Positions 11,541-24,169 of a stretch of 64,000 nt of DNA are shown in pieces. Positions within the stretch are counted from its first letter, which is position 1. Each line of letters opens with the position of its first letter. This stretch comes from Flabesymbios commensalis (lineage: Eukaryota; Annelida; Polychaeta; Terebellida; Flabelligeridae): assembly GCA_964017125.1 (NCBI GenBank), contig OZ024909.1, forward strand, positions 49,028,580 through 49,092,579, given 5' to 3'. A program made the translations under genes and the position numbers. The notes beneath the pieces were generated by a model, which made no database searches, was not told the origin of the DNA, and worked only from the letters and a program-made list of their open reading frames with translations.

Positions 11541-11895
11541 ACATTTTGGCATAGCCTCCGGCCTTGTTTTTTTTTTTTTTCAAAGGTGTAGTCAACTGTC
11601 AAAATAGGCGGGACAATGTGGTCCCCAGAATGCAGCAGTGGCCCCTGGACATTCCACAATGACATATCACCCCACATCCACAGTTATCAGCCAAGAAAAT
11701 AATACTACATGCGTTTCATACCCATCGCCGCATTAAGAGCAAGCTCCCAAGTCATATAAATTCTTTATACTTGAGCGACATCTATGAGGAAATAATTCAC
11801 CATTTCTCTAATGTGGGCTTTGTGTTGTGACTCAAAAGGTTGTATTACCCTGGGGATCTGGAAACAGTTGACCTCCAGCATATTGACAGTAAGAG
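11541..11895. other. Unassigned stretch
   Basis: Contains a T15 tract near 11567. No gene or repeat structure recognised. Confidence 0.4.
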
Positions 11896-11902
11896 CTTTC
11901 CA

Positions 11903-12003
11903 AGCCAACACAGCACACTCACCAAATGTTGGTTTAATGTCGGCCAGCGTCGCAGACTTTGGTCTAACATTAAAACAGCATTAGGCCAATTTCTCGTTGG
12001 AGT
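11903..12003. repeat. Foldback MITE
   Basis: ACCAAATGTTGGTTTAATGTCGGCC, then GTCGCAGAC, then TGGTCTAACATTAAAACAGCATTAGGCC form a clear copy of the foldback family, with centre GTCnnnGAC. Confidence 0.65.
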
Positions 12004-12831
12004 AGTATCTTGTAATCAGTTCAGTCGCTGATATGAATGCCGTCAAAGTGTACTCTATAAGCTAATGTAGGCCTACACTTGACCGTCCTACACAGGCGCG
12101 TTTAACAGCTGTATGAATCTTTAAGTCCACAAGGGGGTCAAGGAAGAACATAACTTTTGATGGATTTTCATCCTTATAGCTATGTAACTTCCATTTTTAC
12201 CCTCGGTGCGCCCCATGAAGAAGTGCAGGGTAGGCAAACAAAACTTCACCCAGGTTTTACCCTGGGTAAACTAGTGCAGCCTTCCCCGGGTATATCATTT
12301 CTTTGAGATTCCCACATTGTTCTATCTAAACGGTCTTGATGATGTCCTCCAGAACTTCCTTATAGGGCAGTGGACATAGTCTATTTTCATTTTTTGCATT
12401 TTTTTACATTTTTTTTTTAAATGGCACTTGCGTAAAAAAAAATTATCAGAAGGGGCCACAGCATGCCTGTTCAACTTACCTATTCAAGCATTTGTTGCAG
12501 CTATCATGAAATTAAAGGCGAGAGCTGGTATCATTTTTCATAATTGCGAGAAATCTAATGATGGGAACCCCCAGAACAGGTGATAAAAGTGCCATCCAAA
12601 ACAAATAACTTTTTTAATTCTACAATGATGGCTTCATTTCTACCAGTAATAGTGAGCAAAAAGAACAAACAAACAAAGAAAAATATGTCTCTTATTGCAA
12701 TGTATCACACATTCACATAAATCCTGAAAAAAACATGAAAAGAACACCAAAATGACTTTTTCGGACGTACCTACCTGTGGAATAGTGAGCTGATTAAATT
12801 TATTTCTGATCTATATTGGCTGTTCTAACGC
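12004..12831. other. Unassigned stretch
   Basis: AT-rich with T- and A-runs. 'ttttaccctgggtaaac' near 12255 is a small palindrome. No coding region supported. Confidence 0.4.
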
Positions 12832-13048
12832 ATTCTGATTATAATCATAAAAAAAAACAAGAACATCATTCCATAGTATTGTTCTATTTAAAACACTTTT
12901 TGTAAAAAAAAACATTCATTTATATATGTACGAGAGAAAAACTCTGTTAATACTGATAGATTGTTTGGCATTTGAAGTGGCAGTTTGATCAATACGCTTT
13001 CTAAGCTTAGTTATTAAGTTCACATCAGTCTCGTCCAGTTTATTCTCA
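12832..13048 (+). repeat. 217-bp segment duplicated at 15327-15543
   Basis: This block, from ATTCTGATTATAAT to CAGTTTATTCTC, recurs with few differences inside element B2 about 2.5 kb downstream. No termini or coding signals were seen in it. Confidence 0.85.
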
Positions 13049-13073
13049 GCCTCTGTGAATCTCAGAAGAACAC

Positions 13074-13300
13074 TTAACCCTTTAATCCCTCACGATGCAT
13101 TAAAGCATCATTTTACATCCCTGAAAACAGACTTAATTTTCCTACGACCAAAGTTTTTAGAACGGAAATTTCCATGGAACTAGTTCCTTTTTTAAACCAC
13201 ATCAAATCATCTTCATCCACTACAAGTCGGGAATTGCGACAGCAATTCGCGGCTTGTAGTGGATGAAGATGACAATGTAAAGTCAGGCCTGAAAGGGTAA
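13074..13300. mobile_element. TTAA-type (piggyBac-like) MITE with internal hairpin
   Basis: The left end is TTAA-CCCTTTAATCCC and the right end CCTGAAAGGG-TAAC, giving CCCTTT...AAAGGG termini. Inside, CATCTTCATCCACTACAAG and its complement (13208-13272) enclose a short loop. The whole unit is an inverted copy of 57453-57686. TTAA flanks with CCC/GGG ends are the piggyBac hallmark; no transposase is present, so the family is inferred. Confidence 0.6.
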
Positions 13301-13304
13301 CGGT

Positions 13305-14000
13305 TATTGCTGATCGGGCTTCCTTCAGCGTTGGCTTTGTTTGGATCAAGGATGGTTGGATGATAGTTAGTCAGAAATCAGTGGGTATTTATGCCCAGTA
13401 TACCGGTGACCAAAGGAGTATTCCAGAGTCGCCTGGCAGAGATTAAAGACAATAGGTGTGACATTCCGCTCACACCACGTCTGGTATAAGTGTTATTTGT
13501 CAGCAGGTTATGTGAGAGTGGGTCACACTCACGAAACCCGATGACATTTGTAACCTACGTGTGCTTAATGTTATATTTTGACTCATGATTAGTATTAATC
13601 AAAAGGATGGCACTTTACAGTGATCTACTGTCTGTACTAACTCTCGGGGTGATATAATATTTTAAGTTTTAATTAGGTCTATTAATTATCCCACTACAAT
13701 TAAATCGTGTTGATAAATAATTCGGTAGATTACATAGCAAAATTCTCAGTGAGCGCCCGTGAACAATATGCCAATTGTATAGGTCTTAGATTTTTAATTC
13801 TACAAAAAACCGGGACAAACCGACATTAACTTAACAAATCTGTGCTGTGCCTTTAACAATCATTGCACGATATAAGAGATGACACAACGTAAATGGATTT
13901 TTTTTATTTTTTGGTAAAAGTAACACAGATGAGGTGGTGTAGGTCTACTGCTACTATTATAACTCTTAATTACTGTGATTGTCACATATATACATTGCCA
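13305..14000. other. Unassigned stretch
   Basis: No reading frame or repeat recognised. Confidence 0.4.
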
Positions 14001-14068
14001 GTGTACACGATAGACCAACATTACACCAACATTGTTCAAACTTCTGTATATTAGTTTAATGCTGGTCT
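14001..14068. repeat. Foldback MITE fragment
   Basis: TAGACCAACATTACACCAACATTGTTCAA followed by TTAGTTTAATGCTGGTCTA pairs as inverted arms, in an arm order opposite to the other copies. It directly abuts element B2. Confidence 0.45.
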
Positions 14069-14074
14069 AGCTTT

Positions 14075-15832
14075 TTATCCCCCGCCCGACGAAGTGAGGG
14101 CGGGGGGTATTGCCGTCGCCTCGGATGTCCGTCCTCCGTCCGTCCGTCCCGCGTCTGGATGTCCGCATTTCGTTTTCGGAGCAGAACTTGGTAACCCGTG
14201 CATGGATTTCTTTAATTTTTGACACACACATCCCTTAGGGGGTGTAGATGTGCCTTTTGGGGTTTTTGAAATTTTACCTGCTTAATTGGCCGACCATCGG
14301 CCATAACAAACTTTAATATGCCTGATATCTGACAAACCGTGCCATATAGCTAGACCATTACTACAAAACAAAATGTGCGGTTTCAGGTAGGGATATGCTC
14401 CGAAAATTTTCAACTTGATCATATTCAAAATGGCCGACTATCGGCCGTAATTAACTTTAATATGCCTGATATCTGGCAAACCGTGCCATATAGCTAGACC
14501 ATTACTACAAAACAAAATGTGCGGTTTCAGGTAGGGATATATGCTCCAAAAAATTTCAACTTGATCAAATTCAAAATGGCGACTATCGGCCGTAATTAAC
14601 TTTAATATGCCTGATATCTGACAAACCGTGCCATATATCTAGACCATTACTACAAAACAAAATGTGCGGTTTCAGGTAGGTATATATGCTCTAAAAAATT
14701 TCAACCTGATCAAATTCAAAATGGCCGACTATCGGCCGTAATTAACTTTAATATGCCTGATACCGGACAAACTGTGTCAGATAGTTAGATGATCTAACCT
14801 TCAAAATTGGCATAATTTGGAAAATGATGATGATAAAAATTATTTGTACACTTTTTTAATTGTTCTGATCCAAAAATAATATTCATTCTGTCCAAATTTG
14901 CATAAATTCAAGATGGCAGACAAAAAACAAAATGGGCCAATTGTTATCAAAGTTTTTGAAACATGCACAGGAGAAGCAAAGTGAGTCATCGTCGCAACTG
15001 TGTACAATCACCGTTTCACCATGAATATAGTTTTAGAGCAGCCGCGCGCAAAAAACACAAAGAAAAACACATAAAATTAAAATCAATCAACAAAATTCGA
15101 CATTGATAATGCATTAAATCTATTCACAGCATCAACCCTTGGAACAAAAATTCCACAGGATATGTACCAGTCCAATTAATACTATAAAACGAAATGTATG
15201 GTTTCAGTGAGGGATATATATATATATACACCCTCTTAATGGCAACTTGCTCAAACTAAAAAAATGCTGACTTGCGACCAACATTGACTTCAATATTCTG
15301 TAATATACACATTAATCTAGATAGGTATTCTGATTATAATAATAAAAAAAAAACAAGAACATCATTCCATAGTATTGTTTTATTTAAAACACTTTTTGTA
15401 AAAAAACCCATTTATTTATATATGCACGAGAGAAAAACTCTGTTAATACTGATAGATTGTTTGGCATTTGAAGTGGCAGTTTGATCAATACGCTTTCTAA
15501 GCTTATTTATTAGGTTCACATCAGTCTCGTCCAGTTTATTCTCAAAAATTCCATAGGATATGTACCAGTCCAATAAATACTATAAAACGAAATGTATGGT
15601 TTCAGTGAAGGATATATATATATATACCCTCTTAATGGCAACTTGCTCAAACTAAAAAAAATGCTGACTTGCGACCAACATTGACTTCAATATTCTGTAA
15701 TATACACATTAATCTAGATAGGTGGATCATTATTGTAGAGCAGAATGTGAGATTTCAGGGAAGTATGCACCCTGTAAAATTTCTATCACGCGGACGGGGC
15801 GGGGGATTATGGTGGCCGGCTGGCCTCTTGTT
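14075..15832 (+). mobile_element. Hairpin-ended tandem-repeat element B2
   Basis: The 5' end TTATCCCCCGCCC pairs with GGGCGGGGGGTA ten bases later. A CGTCCGTCCGTCC segment follows, then TTTCGTTTTCGGAGCAGA and three units of about 145 bp with GACCATTACTACAAAACAAA and ATGGCCGACTATCGGCCGTA. The 3' end has GGGGCGGGGGAT (complement of the 5' arm), then GGCCGGCTGGCC and CTCTTGTTA. The interior carries a later rearrangement at 15146-15722, in which a 180-bp block is doubled around a 217-bp insert copied from 12832-13048. No coding capacity. Confidence 0.75.
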
Positions 15833-15845
15833 AGATGCTGGCCCA

Positions 15846-18800
15846 GATAGAAAACAACATCAGTTCCTTGTTTCAAGATTGTGATAACCATTTTAAGGTC
15901 ATACCACAACTACGTATCAGGGACCAATTCCTTCAGAAACGTTCATCTGAATTAAATATAATTATTAATGTAGAAAACACATCAACTACGGAATGTTTGA
16001 AACGTCTTTACATCTTGAAGATTATTCATGGACGCTAACATATCACCAGCGATGATGTACAATGGCGAGATTTCGTTACAAAAAACACATTATTGGCACA
16101 GAATCGTGGTTTAAACCAAATATTCTGTCCTCCGAAATTGTTCTATCAAATTTTATGGTATTCAGAGAAGATAGAATTGTGAAGGGGGGGAGTCTTCATA
16201 GATGTTGATAAAAAATATATATCATCTGTTGAAATTAGTTTAGATACAGAGTGTGAAATTCTTTGGTGCAAAATAGTCATTAAAGGGTGCAAACAATGCA
16301 CTTGGGCACCTTTTATAGACCACCACATACTGGAATTGAGGATCTGGAAAAATTAGAATGTTCATTATCTCGATTTGTTTGTAAAGAATGTGGCAACATA
16401 ATACTTGCCGGAGATTTTAGCCTGGGTAATATCGGTTGGGAAAAAACAGCTTTTGTTCCAAATTCTAAAGATGCTACACCACATATTGCACTTTCAAACA
16501 TCTCAGCAGATTTCTCTCTCCCAGCTAAACCTGAATCCAACCAGAGGTTAGCGTATTTTGGATTTGTTCTCCACAAACAATCTAAATGCTCTAAACAGAA
16601 TAGAAGTGATACCAGGCCTGAGTGACCATGACGCAATAATTAAGGCTCCCCTTAACAAGGGGAGGCTTTTTGTTTTTGTATGGTTTCGTCCTCCGGCGGC
16701 GCCGCCGCCTTCTCCTGTCACCATGATATCTACAAAAACGCTTTTTCAAATCTGTTGGTGTTGAACATACTGGATACATGTATTAATTCCTAAGCTGCAT
16801 CAATTTTTCAGAGAGTTCGGAAAAATATTCGGGTCATGGTGGCCATCTTTTTTCGTCAAATTAGGACCTTGTCACCCTGATATCTACAAAACCGCTTTTT
16901 CGATTCACTTTGTGTTCAACATACTGGATGCGAGTAATAATTCCTAGGCTGCATCAATTTTTCTGAAAGTTCGGGAAAATATTCGGGTCATGGCGGCCAT
17001 CTTTAATTTTTTTTCGTCAAATTAGGACATTGTCACCCTGATATCTACAAAACCGCTTTTTCCATTCACTTTGTGTTCAACATACTGGATGCAACTAGCC
17101 TATTAATTCCTCGGCTGCATCAATTTTTCAGAAAGTTCGGGAAAATATTTGGGTCATGGCGGCCATCTTTACTTTTGTTATCACCAAATTAGGACCTTGT
17201 CACCCTGATAACTTCAAAGCCGCTTATCCGATATACTCGATATTCAAAATAATGCATAGTAGTATTAATTCCTAGCCTGCATCAAATTTTCAGAAAGTTC
17301 GGAAGAATATCTGGGTCATGGCGGCCATCTTTAACCTTTTTTCGTTAATTTAGGACCTTGTCACCCTGATAACTTCAAAGCCACTTATCCGATATACTCA
17401 ATATTCAACTTACTGCATAGTAGTATTATTTCCTATACTGCATCAATTTTTAGAAAGTTTAGGAAAATCTTCGGGTCATGGCGGCCATCTTTAATCTTTT
17501 TTTATCAAATTAGGACCTTGTCACCATGATAACTTCAAAGCCGCTTATCCTATATGCTCAATATTTAAAATACTGCATAGTATTATTATTTCCTAACCTG
17601 CATCAATTTTTCGGAAAGTTCGGAAGAATATCTGGGACATGGCGGCCATCTTTAACCTTTTTTCGTCAATTTAGGACCTTGTCACCCTGATAACTTCAAA
17701 GCCACTTATCAGATATACTCAATATTCAACGTACTGCATAGTAGTATTATTTCCTAGACTTCAATAATTTTTTAGAAAGTTTAGGAAAATATCCGGGTCA
17801 TGGCGGCCATCTTTATTTTTTTTGTCAAATTAGAACCTTGTCACCCTGATAACTTCAAAGCTGTTTATTCGATACACTCAATATTCAACATACTGCATGG
17901 CTGACGCTAATATTAATTCCTAGACTACATCAATTTTTCAGAAAGTTCGGGAAAATATCCGGGTCATCTTTTGGGGTCAAAATAGCACCTAGTCAGCCTA
18001 AAGCTACTCTGCCTCATAATATTCCTTGATAATTACATGTACAAATCGATTATCTGGTGAAATTATAATTAATGTATAAGTCCTAATTGAAAAGTGCGAG
18101 GGGGAGCCTTCTTGAGTGTTTACATGGTAAACACTTACGTCTAGTTGCTGATATTGATATAAATAAAAATATTAACAGACTAAAACCTCGGAAAAATTTG
18201 CAGTTTGAGAAAGCAGACATGGCAAAATTTAAAAACAGAATGAAATTTTTCTCTGACAATATTATTAGAGATAATAACATTAGGGCAGAATTTAAAACTG
18301 AAATTTCAAATGGAATTGATGAATGTATCCCCTTTAAAATGGTTAAAACAGTAAACAAACTTCCTTGGATAAAATCTACCATTCAAAGACTAATTCGTAA
18401 ATGTGACAAAGCATGTAAAAGTTTCCGGAAGAATTGAAGTGAAAAGGCAAAATACAAATTGAAATCTCATGAAAAGCAAGTTCAAAAAAGAGATTAGATA
18501 TGCTTAATAAAATTACCTTGAGGAAATTATAAATCCATGTTTTGATAAAAAGAAACTTTGGTCAATGATCAAAGCCATAAAACGGGACTCCTCCGGTGTC
18601 TTCCCCCTCAAGGAAATTGGCAAACTTTTAATTGAAACATTTGAAAAAGCAAGTGATTTAAACAGATAGTTCCAATCAGTCTTTACTTCCGAAACACCTT
18701 GAAAAAAAAAGAATTATATCCGACAATGCCGAACCGCCATATCACCCGAAAGGGAGTTAAAAAAATACTGTTGAATTTAAACCCAAATAAGGAAACTGGA

Positions 18801-20785
18801 CCAGACGGCCTCTAACCTCGACTACTGAAGGAACTAGCATCGCAAATTGCACCAGTCTTAACTAAAATTGTCAAATTATCACCAGGAAGTGGTGAAATTC
18901 CGGTGTATTTGCACAAAGCCAACGTTTCGCCAATCTTTAAGGAGAAAAATATAATCCTGCAAATTACAGACCAGTATCACTGACATGTATACGCCTATAT
19001 GTTACAAATTAATGGAACATATAATTTTCAGCAATATCATGACACACCTGGAAGAACACGATATCCTGTATCAGTGGCAGCATATGGTTTCCGATCTAAG
19101 AGATCAACGGAAACACAACTTTTGACCTTTATACATGAATTGTCCCAAAATCTTGATCAGTAGAAACAAATCGACATTGCTATACTAGATTTCAGTAAAG
19201 CGTTCGACAAATCGCTTAGCACTAAAATTTGACCATCATGGTGTCTGCGGAAATGCCCTGAACTAGATATCAGCTTTTCTTACAAACCGTTCACAGTGTA
19301 TAGTACTCGATCGGGGAGAAGCTTCTGACACAGTAAAAGTGACATCAGCTGTGCCTCGTGGGCCTGTCTTGGGATCAATTCTCTTTCCACTCTATATTAA
19401 TGACCTACCAAATGGAAGTTCATCTGGAGTGGGCCTTTTCGCTGACGACGCCATTGTTTACCGTACCAATTCGTAGGCCTATCCTTCAGACTCCAGGAGG
19501 ACCTAGAAAAATAACCAAATTGGGAAAAGAATTGGCTTATGGAATTTAATGCTGCCAAATATGAGGTGTTAACGTCAACAAATAAACGTTCTTCGATCGA
19601 TACTGATTATTTTCTCCATGGACAAGCTCTAAAATCTGCTAAATAGTTAGGCCACACAATTACCACAGATCTAAAATGGAACATCCGCAATGACAACATT
19701 ACTTTCAAAACCAATAAAACCCTAGAATTTGCAAAGAGAAATGTTCGAACTAGACAGACCCCCATAGAAACAAAGACATACCAGGCATACTGCACGTGGT
19801 CTGTGTCTGGGACACATACACCCAGGGGGGCTGCACGGAAGCTTGAATATGTGCTACGTCGGGCTGCCAGATACTGGCTAAACCGTTACCATAATACCAG
19901 CAGCTTGACCAGCATGCTAAATTTATCAAATTGGCAGACATTACAAGAATATTTTGAGGCTGGTCATGCTTTACCATATCATAAATGGAGTTGTGGCCAC
20001 GGGATATTGGGATGTGTCTATGCGGTGACAATCACTGCCATGTCTATACTTCTACTGAGGGAAGGAAACTTTCAAGTCCTCGTCATTCAAATGAGAAATG
20101 GACTATGTAAACTTTTGTTTTCTACCAAACAAATGCTACCATGGCATATCTAGTTCTTGTAGCAAATTATTGATGAATTTTCAAACGGAAATCTCATAAT
20201 TTTCGTGCATTAATAATCATTTTACGAGCTCGATTCTGACAGAAGCCCTATTTCCGACAAAATGAGACATGTCGTGAATAATACACTGCATTATTCAGCT
20301 TACTATTATATTGAGAAGTTACTGCCTTTTGGGTTTACACGATATAATAGTGGCGCTGGATAGCCCCTGTGTTGAGCGTGCGGGCGTGAACAATAGGCCT
20401 AGTATGTTGAGATTGCTGCTTCCACGATTTCAGTGAGTTACCGACCTTGTATAGAAAACCAATGAGCATATCCTGACCCTATCCCGTCCAGCTGTGGTTG
20501 TGGCCATACCATCCCACCCATACCTCGAACCAAAATTAAGAACCTCCCGTGCACTCACCTGGGTTTCCAACCATACCAAACCAACGAAGATACACTCAAA
20601 TACAGCTTTTCTCAAGAACAGTAACAACATGGAAGATATGGAATAACTTGCCACCTCTAATCCAACAGGCCACTACAGTTGATGCTTTCAAAGCCATCAT
20701 CAATAAAATAACAGATACCATGCCATTTTTATCCCTGCACAAGTGCACTTTGCTGCACCTCATCAGCAGCAGTCATCATATACAA
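15846..20785 (+). mobile_element. LINE 1: decayed non-LTR retrotransposon (APE endonuclease + RT), interrupted
   Basis: The endonuclease part shows GTESWFKPNILSSE and VFREDRIVKGG (16096-16190), then TFYRPPHTGIEDLE and IILAGDFSLGNIGWE (16305-16440), and LSDHDAII just before 16642. After element D (16642-18113) the linker resumes with LKPRKNLQFEKADM. RT motifs follow: ANVSPIF, HGFRSKRSTETQL, ILDFSKAFDKS, VPRGPVLGSILFPLYINDLP and GLFADDAIVYR (18900-19475). Next comes the RRAARYWLNRY / TSSLTSMLNLSNWQTLQ thumb region (19850-19950), then WKIWNNLPPLIQQATTVDAFKAI (20630-20700). Reading-frame breaks are many, so it is dead. The group looks Jockey/CR1-like. The left boundary is uncertain. Confidence 0.8.
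16642..18113 (+). mobile_element. Hairpin-ended tandem-repeat element D, nested in LINE 1
   Basis: The 5' arm AAGGCTCCCCTT pairs with AAGGGGAGGCTT a few bases on, followed by a CCTCCGGCGGCGCCGCCGCC segment. Seven to eight units of about 160 bp follow, each with TTAGGACCTTGTCACCCTGAT, GTTCGGGAAAATATTCGGGTC and ATGGCGGCCATCTTT. The 3' end has GGGGAGCCTTCTT, the complement of the 5' arm. LINE codons on both sides (GCA ATA ATT / GAG TGT TTA) stay in frame if the element is removed, so no target duplication is needed. Confidence 0.75.
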
Positions 20786-20787
20786 CC

Positions 20788-21006
20788 CAGGGGTAGAATT
20801 AAACGTTGATGGCTTTCCAATCCACAGGACTGGCAATTCAAGGAAACTGTCATTCCTGAGTAAAAACTGTCATTCCTAGAAATGGCCTTTGTCCTAGGAT
20901 GGCCTTAAATTTGCCAGTTCATGGGAATGGCTAATAACAAATGTTGCCATTCCTGCACATTTTTCGGCAGTACCGGACTGGAGGAATGGCCTTATCTTGA
21001 GCCCTG
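20788..21006. mobile_element. hAT-like MITE, 219 bp, with CAACC target duplication
   Basis: The ends are CAGGGGTAGAATTAA and TTATCTTGAGCCCTG, which are related inverted repeats. CAACC sits exactly outside both (20783-20787 and 21007-21011). The interior has repeated TGGCAATTC / TGTCATTCCT / AATGGCCTT motifs. It lies at the 3' end of LINE 1. Confidence 0.7.
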
Positions 21007-21011
21007 CAACC

Positions 21012-21593
21012 ATTGTTTATTTGCACTATTTTTGTCAGACAGAATGACCATGATATTGATAGCATTTCTTGTTATACTTTAGTCCGCTTTTATTAGAATG
21101 AAATAAATAAAAAAGTTTTTAATCTTCCAATGGAGTCTGGTTGCCGTACTGATCGGATTCGATAGGCCTACTATGTTAATAAATAGGGCAGGCTATGCAT
21201 GAAAATTTTTACCAAGTGTACCGGTAGCCTATATCTTCATACGGCAAATTTAGAAATATTGTCATCCGTGTGTATATATTAATCTGCTATGTATGATTAA
21301 ACTTTTACGTTTATTATTCATATTATCAGTTTTTTTAATTAAATTTAGCTTTGAATGTCCAGTAGGATGTAAGCATCACGTGTACGTGACCCTGAAACAC
21401 CAGGCTCAGAAAAAAGCAAATCTCCTGAGCTCCACATCGAGCGAATTAATTTGCAACGTCTCAGCAACAAACTACAGATATTGTACTATCAGGAAATGCA
21501 AAAAAATAATATATACTGTGTTTTAATTTTGTCTTAGGCCTATCATGTAACACTTTTGGCCTAGTTTAGTGTTACCAGACCCATAAATAGGCC
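21012..21593. other. Unassigned stretch
   Basis: A short open frame at 21293-21526 has no recognisable domain and I do not call it a gene. There is a polyadenylation-like AATAAATAAAAAAG near 21103. Confidence 0.35.
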
Positions 21594-22004
21594 TGTGGCG
21601 ACCTCACTTGCAGATTATCGCGACCGGGTTCAAGCCGGACGAAATCACTGATTGACGAATTGGCGCTTCCACCCGGCTCACGCCACGGGCGGCCCGGCCG
21701 CACCTTTTCACTCTGAACCCGACCTTCACGGGAGCTAGACGTGTAACTGCGTCGTCTGCATTCAGTCGCATGGCTGTATAGCTGCCTCTGCCGCACAAGA
21801 CTAAGTAGCACACACATATCTGACAATGTCTACATGAATATGGAATGAAAAAAGAACGAATTAAAGGAATCATCTATTTTGACTGAGTTTCCACAGTGAA
21901 CCATCACTTGCTGACCGGGCAAGACTCTACTATTAAGATTGGGCCTGAGGTGATGGTCGCGTCCATTGATTTGTCGAACACTCAACAACGTCAATGGTAA
22001 CCCT
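21594..22004 (+). repeat. 5' LTR of the Gypsy fossil
   Basis: It starts TGTGGCGACCTCACTTGCAG and ends near CAATGGTAACCCT. It matches 29400-29815 along its length, with roughly 7% difference counted by eye plus a few short indels. Transcription would run left to right. Confidence 0.8.
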
Positions 22005-23710
22005 CCATCCAGAACCTAATAATGGTAAACCACGACGTTTGAGTCGACACGCAACCTTCTACACACTTAAATAGATCAGATCTACATTTTGTGTCTCCAA
22101 CATCCTTCTGATTGAGTCTAGATTGATAAATCAACATTTTCACTTTTTTGTGTTTCACGGCATTTTCAAAGTGCGGAAAGGATAGTTTTTATATGTAAGG
22201 GACATAGAATGAATCAACATTCTATGAAGGTACGTGAGAGTTTGGGTCGAAATGTACACAAAATGCCATTAAGTCAGAAAAATGCACAAACAGAGGTTTT
22301 CGATAGATTTTTCTAGAAACCCACGTGGTTTCTAATATTTGCAAGATGGCAGATTTTACAGAAATCCTGCCTTGAAAAATTCAGTTAGACGGAATAATCT
22401 ACTTTCATAAATTATAACAGATTTCAATGTTATTTTCCCAATTACGCCACTGCCGGCGACTGGGAGAATGATATTTTGAAATTTTAGTATTTTAAACCGT
22501 TTTGACACCTCATTCAGGTGACGCAGTTTTCACGAGAACACCCGCCATATTTTTTTGAGATATACGCAAAATATTTTTACGGAACGAAATTATACATCGA
22601 CTTGTGCAGTTTTTATTAGGAAATAGGGCCATTTTTTACACAATTGCATCCACATTGAATGAATAAAAGGTCTTAATTGGTCTGTTCTATAACGTTAGGA
22701 CAATAGGTGAAAATCATTGTATTTTATTCGATGTGTTATTTCAGTGGAAGCAGAAAATATGTTATACTGTGTGATAGTAAGTTAGCCGCCACTAGGTGGT
22801 GATAGCGATCCCTAGTTTTAGCTGATCTCAGACCGGCAGGTCTACACGTGGTCCTCCAAACCGACTACTACGCAGTAAGTGCGCATTATACGATGTCTGG
22901 GCTCATTGATATTCACATAAATTAAGACGACACAATTTTCCGCGGCGATACTGGAAACTTCCATACACGTGGTGCGGCATCCATATTGGATAGCCGGCAG
23001 GCGTGTAGTCTATAGACTATCATTCTAATCGACAAAACTTAGCAAAAAATTTTTTTTTCTCCAAGACTATTAGAATTATACAGTGGTCTTTGCCTGAGAG
23101 ATTAGAATTTTTTATCATTTTTATCTGAATAGCAAAGAAATTATCGTGATTCGTAAGTAAATATAAATAAATAGTAAATATATTTTAAACCTATTCAAAA
23201 TATAATAGTTTTATTGGCAAATGCGACGTCATTTTTGCAGGATCACAGCGCATTGATAACGTCAAATTAGACCTTTGATATACCAATGAGCCAACAGACA
23301 TTCAGCACCAGGAAAACATCGGATTAATACAGCATCGACATGACTGTAGACATACATTATACAAATCGAGCGAACGAATAACAAAACGAACAATTATGAC
23401 GGAGTCGTACGAGTTTTCTTAAGAGGAATAGACGCAAGAAAATTAAAAAAAAAAATTCGTGAGTATTTCTCGCGAAAATATTTGAAATAGATATTCATAC
23501 TATGCCACTCAAGTGAGAAGCTGTCAGCAAATTTAAATATATTTTTATATTTTAAAATAAAGTTTATTTAAACAACCACGGGTGTCATCATTTGATTGTA
23601 ACACCTACTAGTTTCTACCCGAATTTAGAACAATAATTTTGAGATTTTTCATTTTGATATATACGATTTGACAGCTGTTCCGACTAGAGTACTATATCAT
23701 ATTTCACTCT

Positions 23711-23746
23711 CCAATCTCCGAGAAAAATATTTTTCTCGCAGATTGG
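23711..23746. other. Long hairpin in the Gypsy leader
   Basis: CCAATCTCCGAGAAAAATAT pairs with ATTTTTCTCGCAGATTGG: a near-perfect 18-bp stem with no real loop. It could structure the leader RNA or may be incidental. Confidence 0.5.
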
Positions 23747-24169
23747 ACAGTCAATTGTCTTATACATTTAGGCTTAAAGCAGTATATTAGCAATTTTATT
23801 GGCATGTGTACATGTTATGTGTTGGACCCAAATCCTTACGTGTTACTATAATATTGTGCTACGTGTCCGACAACGACACACCCATTTGTCATAAAGCCAT
23901 TTCATAAAGACTACTTTACTCGGCAACTCCACACCCACAAGACATTTCATCGCAACCAAAAAACAGATTCGATATTTTATCACGGAATACGTCAGATGTG
24001 TCAGATTTCGCAGTGCTACTGTTTCGTGCGGCAGAGGGCGATTATTACAATAACCTGACACGGTTAAGAAGCATGTCATTTTAATACACTTTTAAGTTCT
24101 GCGTAGCTAGCCTACGGGCCGTAGACTTAATTGCTTCACTAGTTAAATAATTTCAAAACAAACTTCAAA

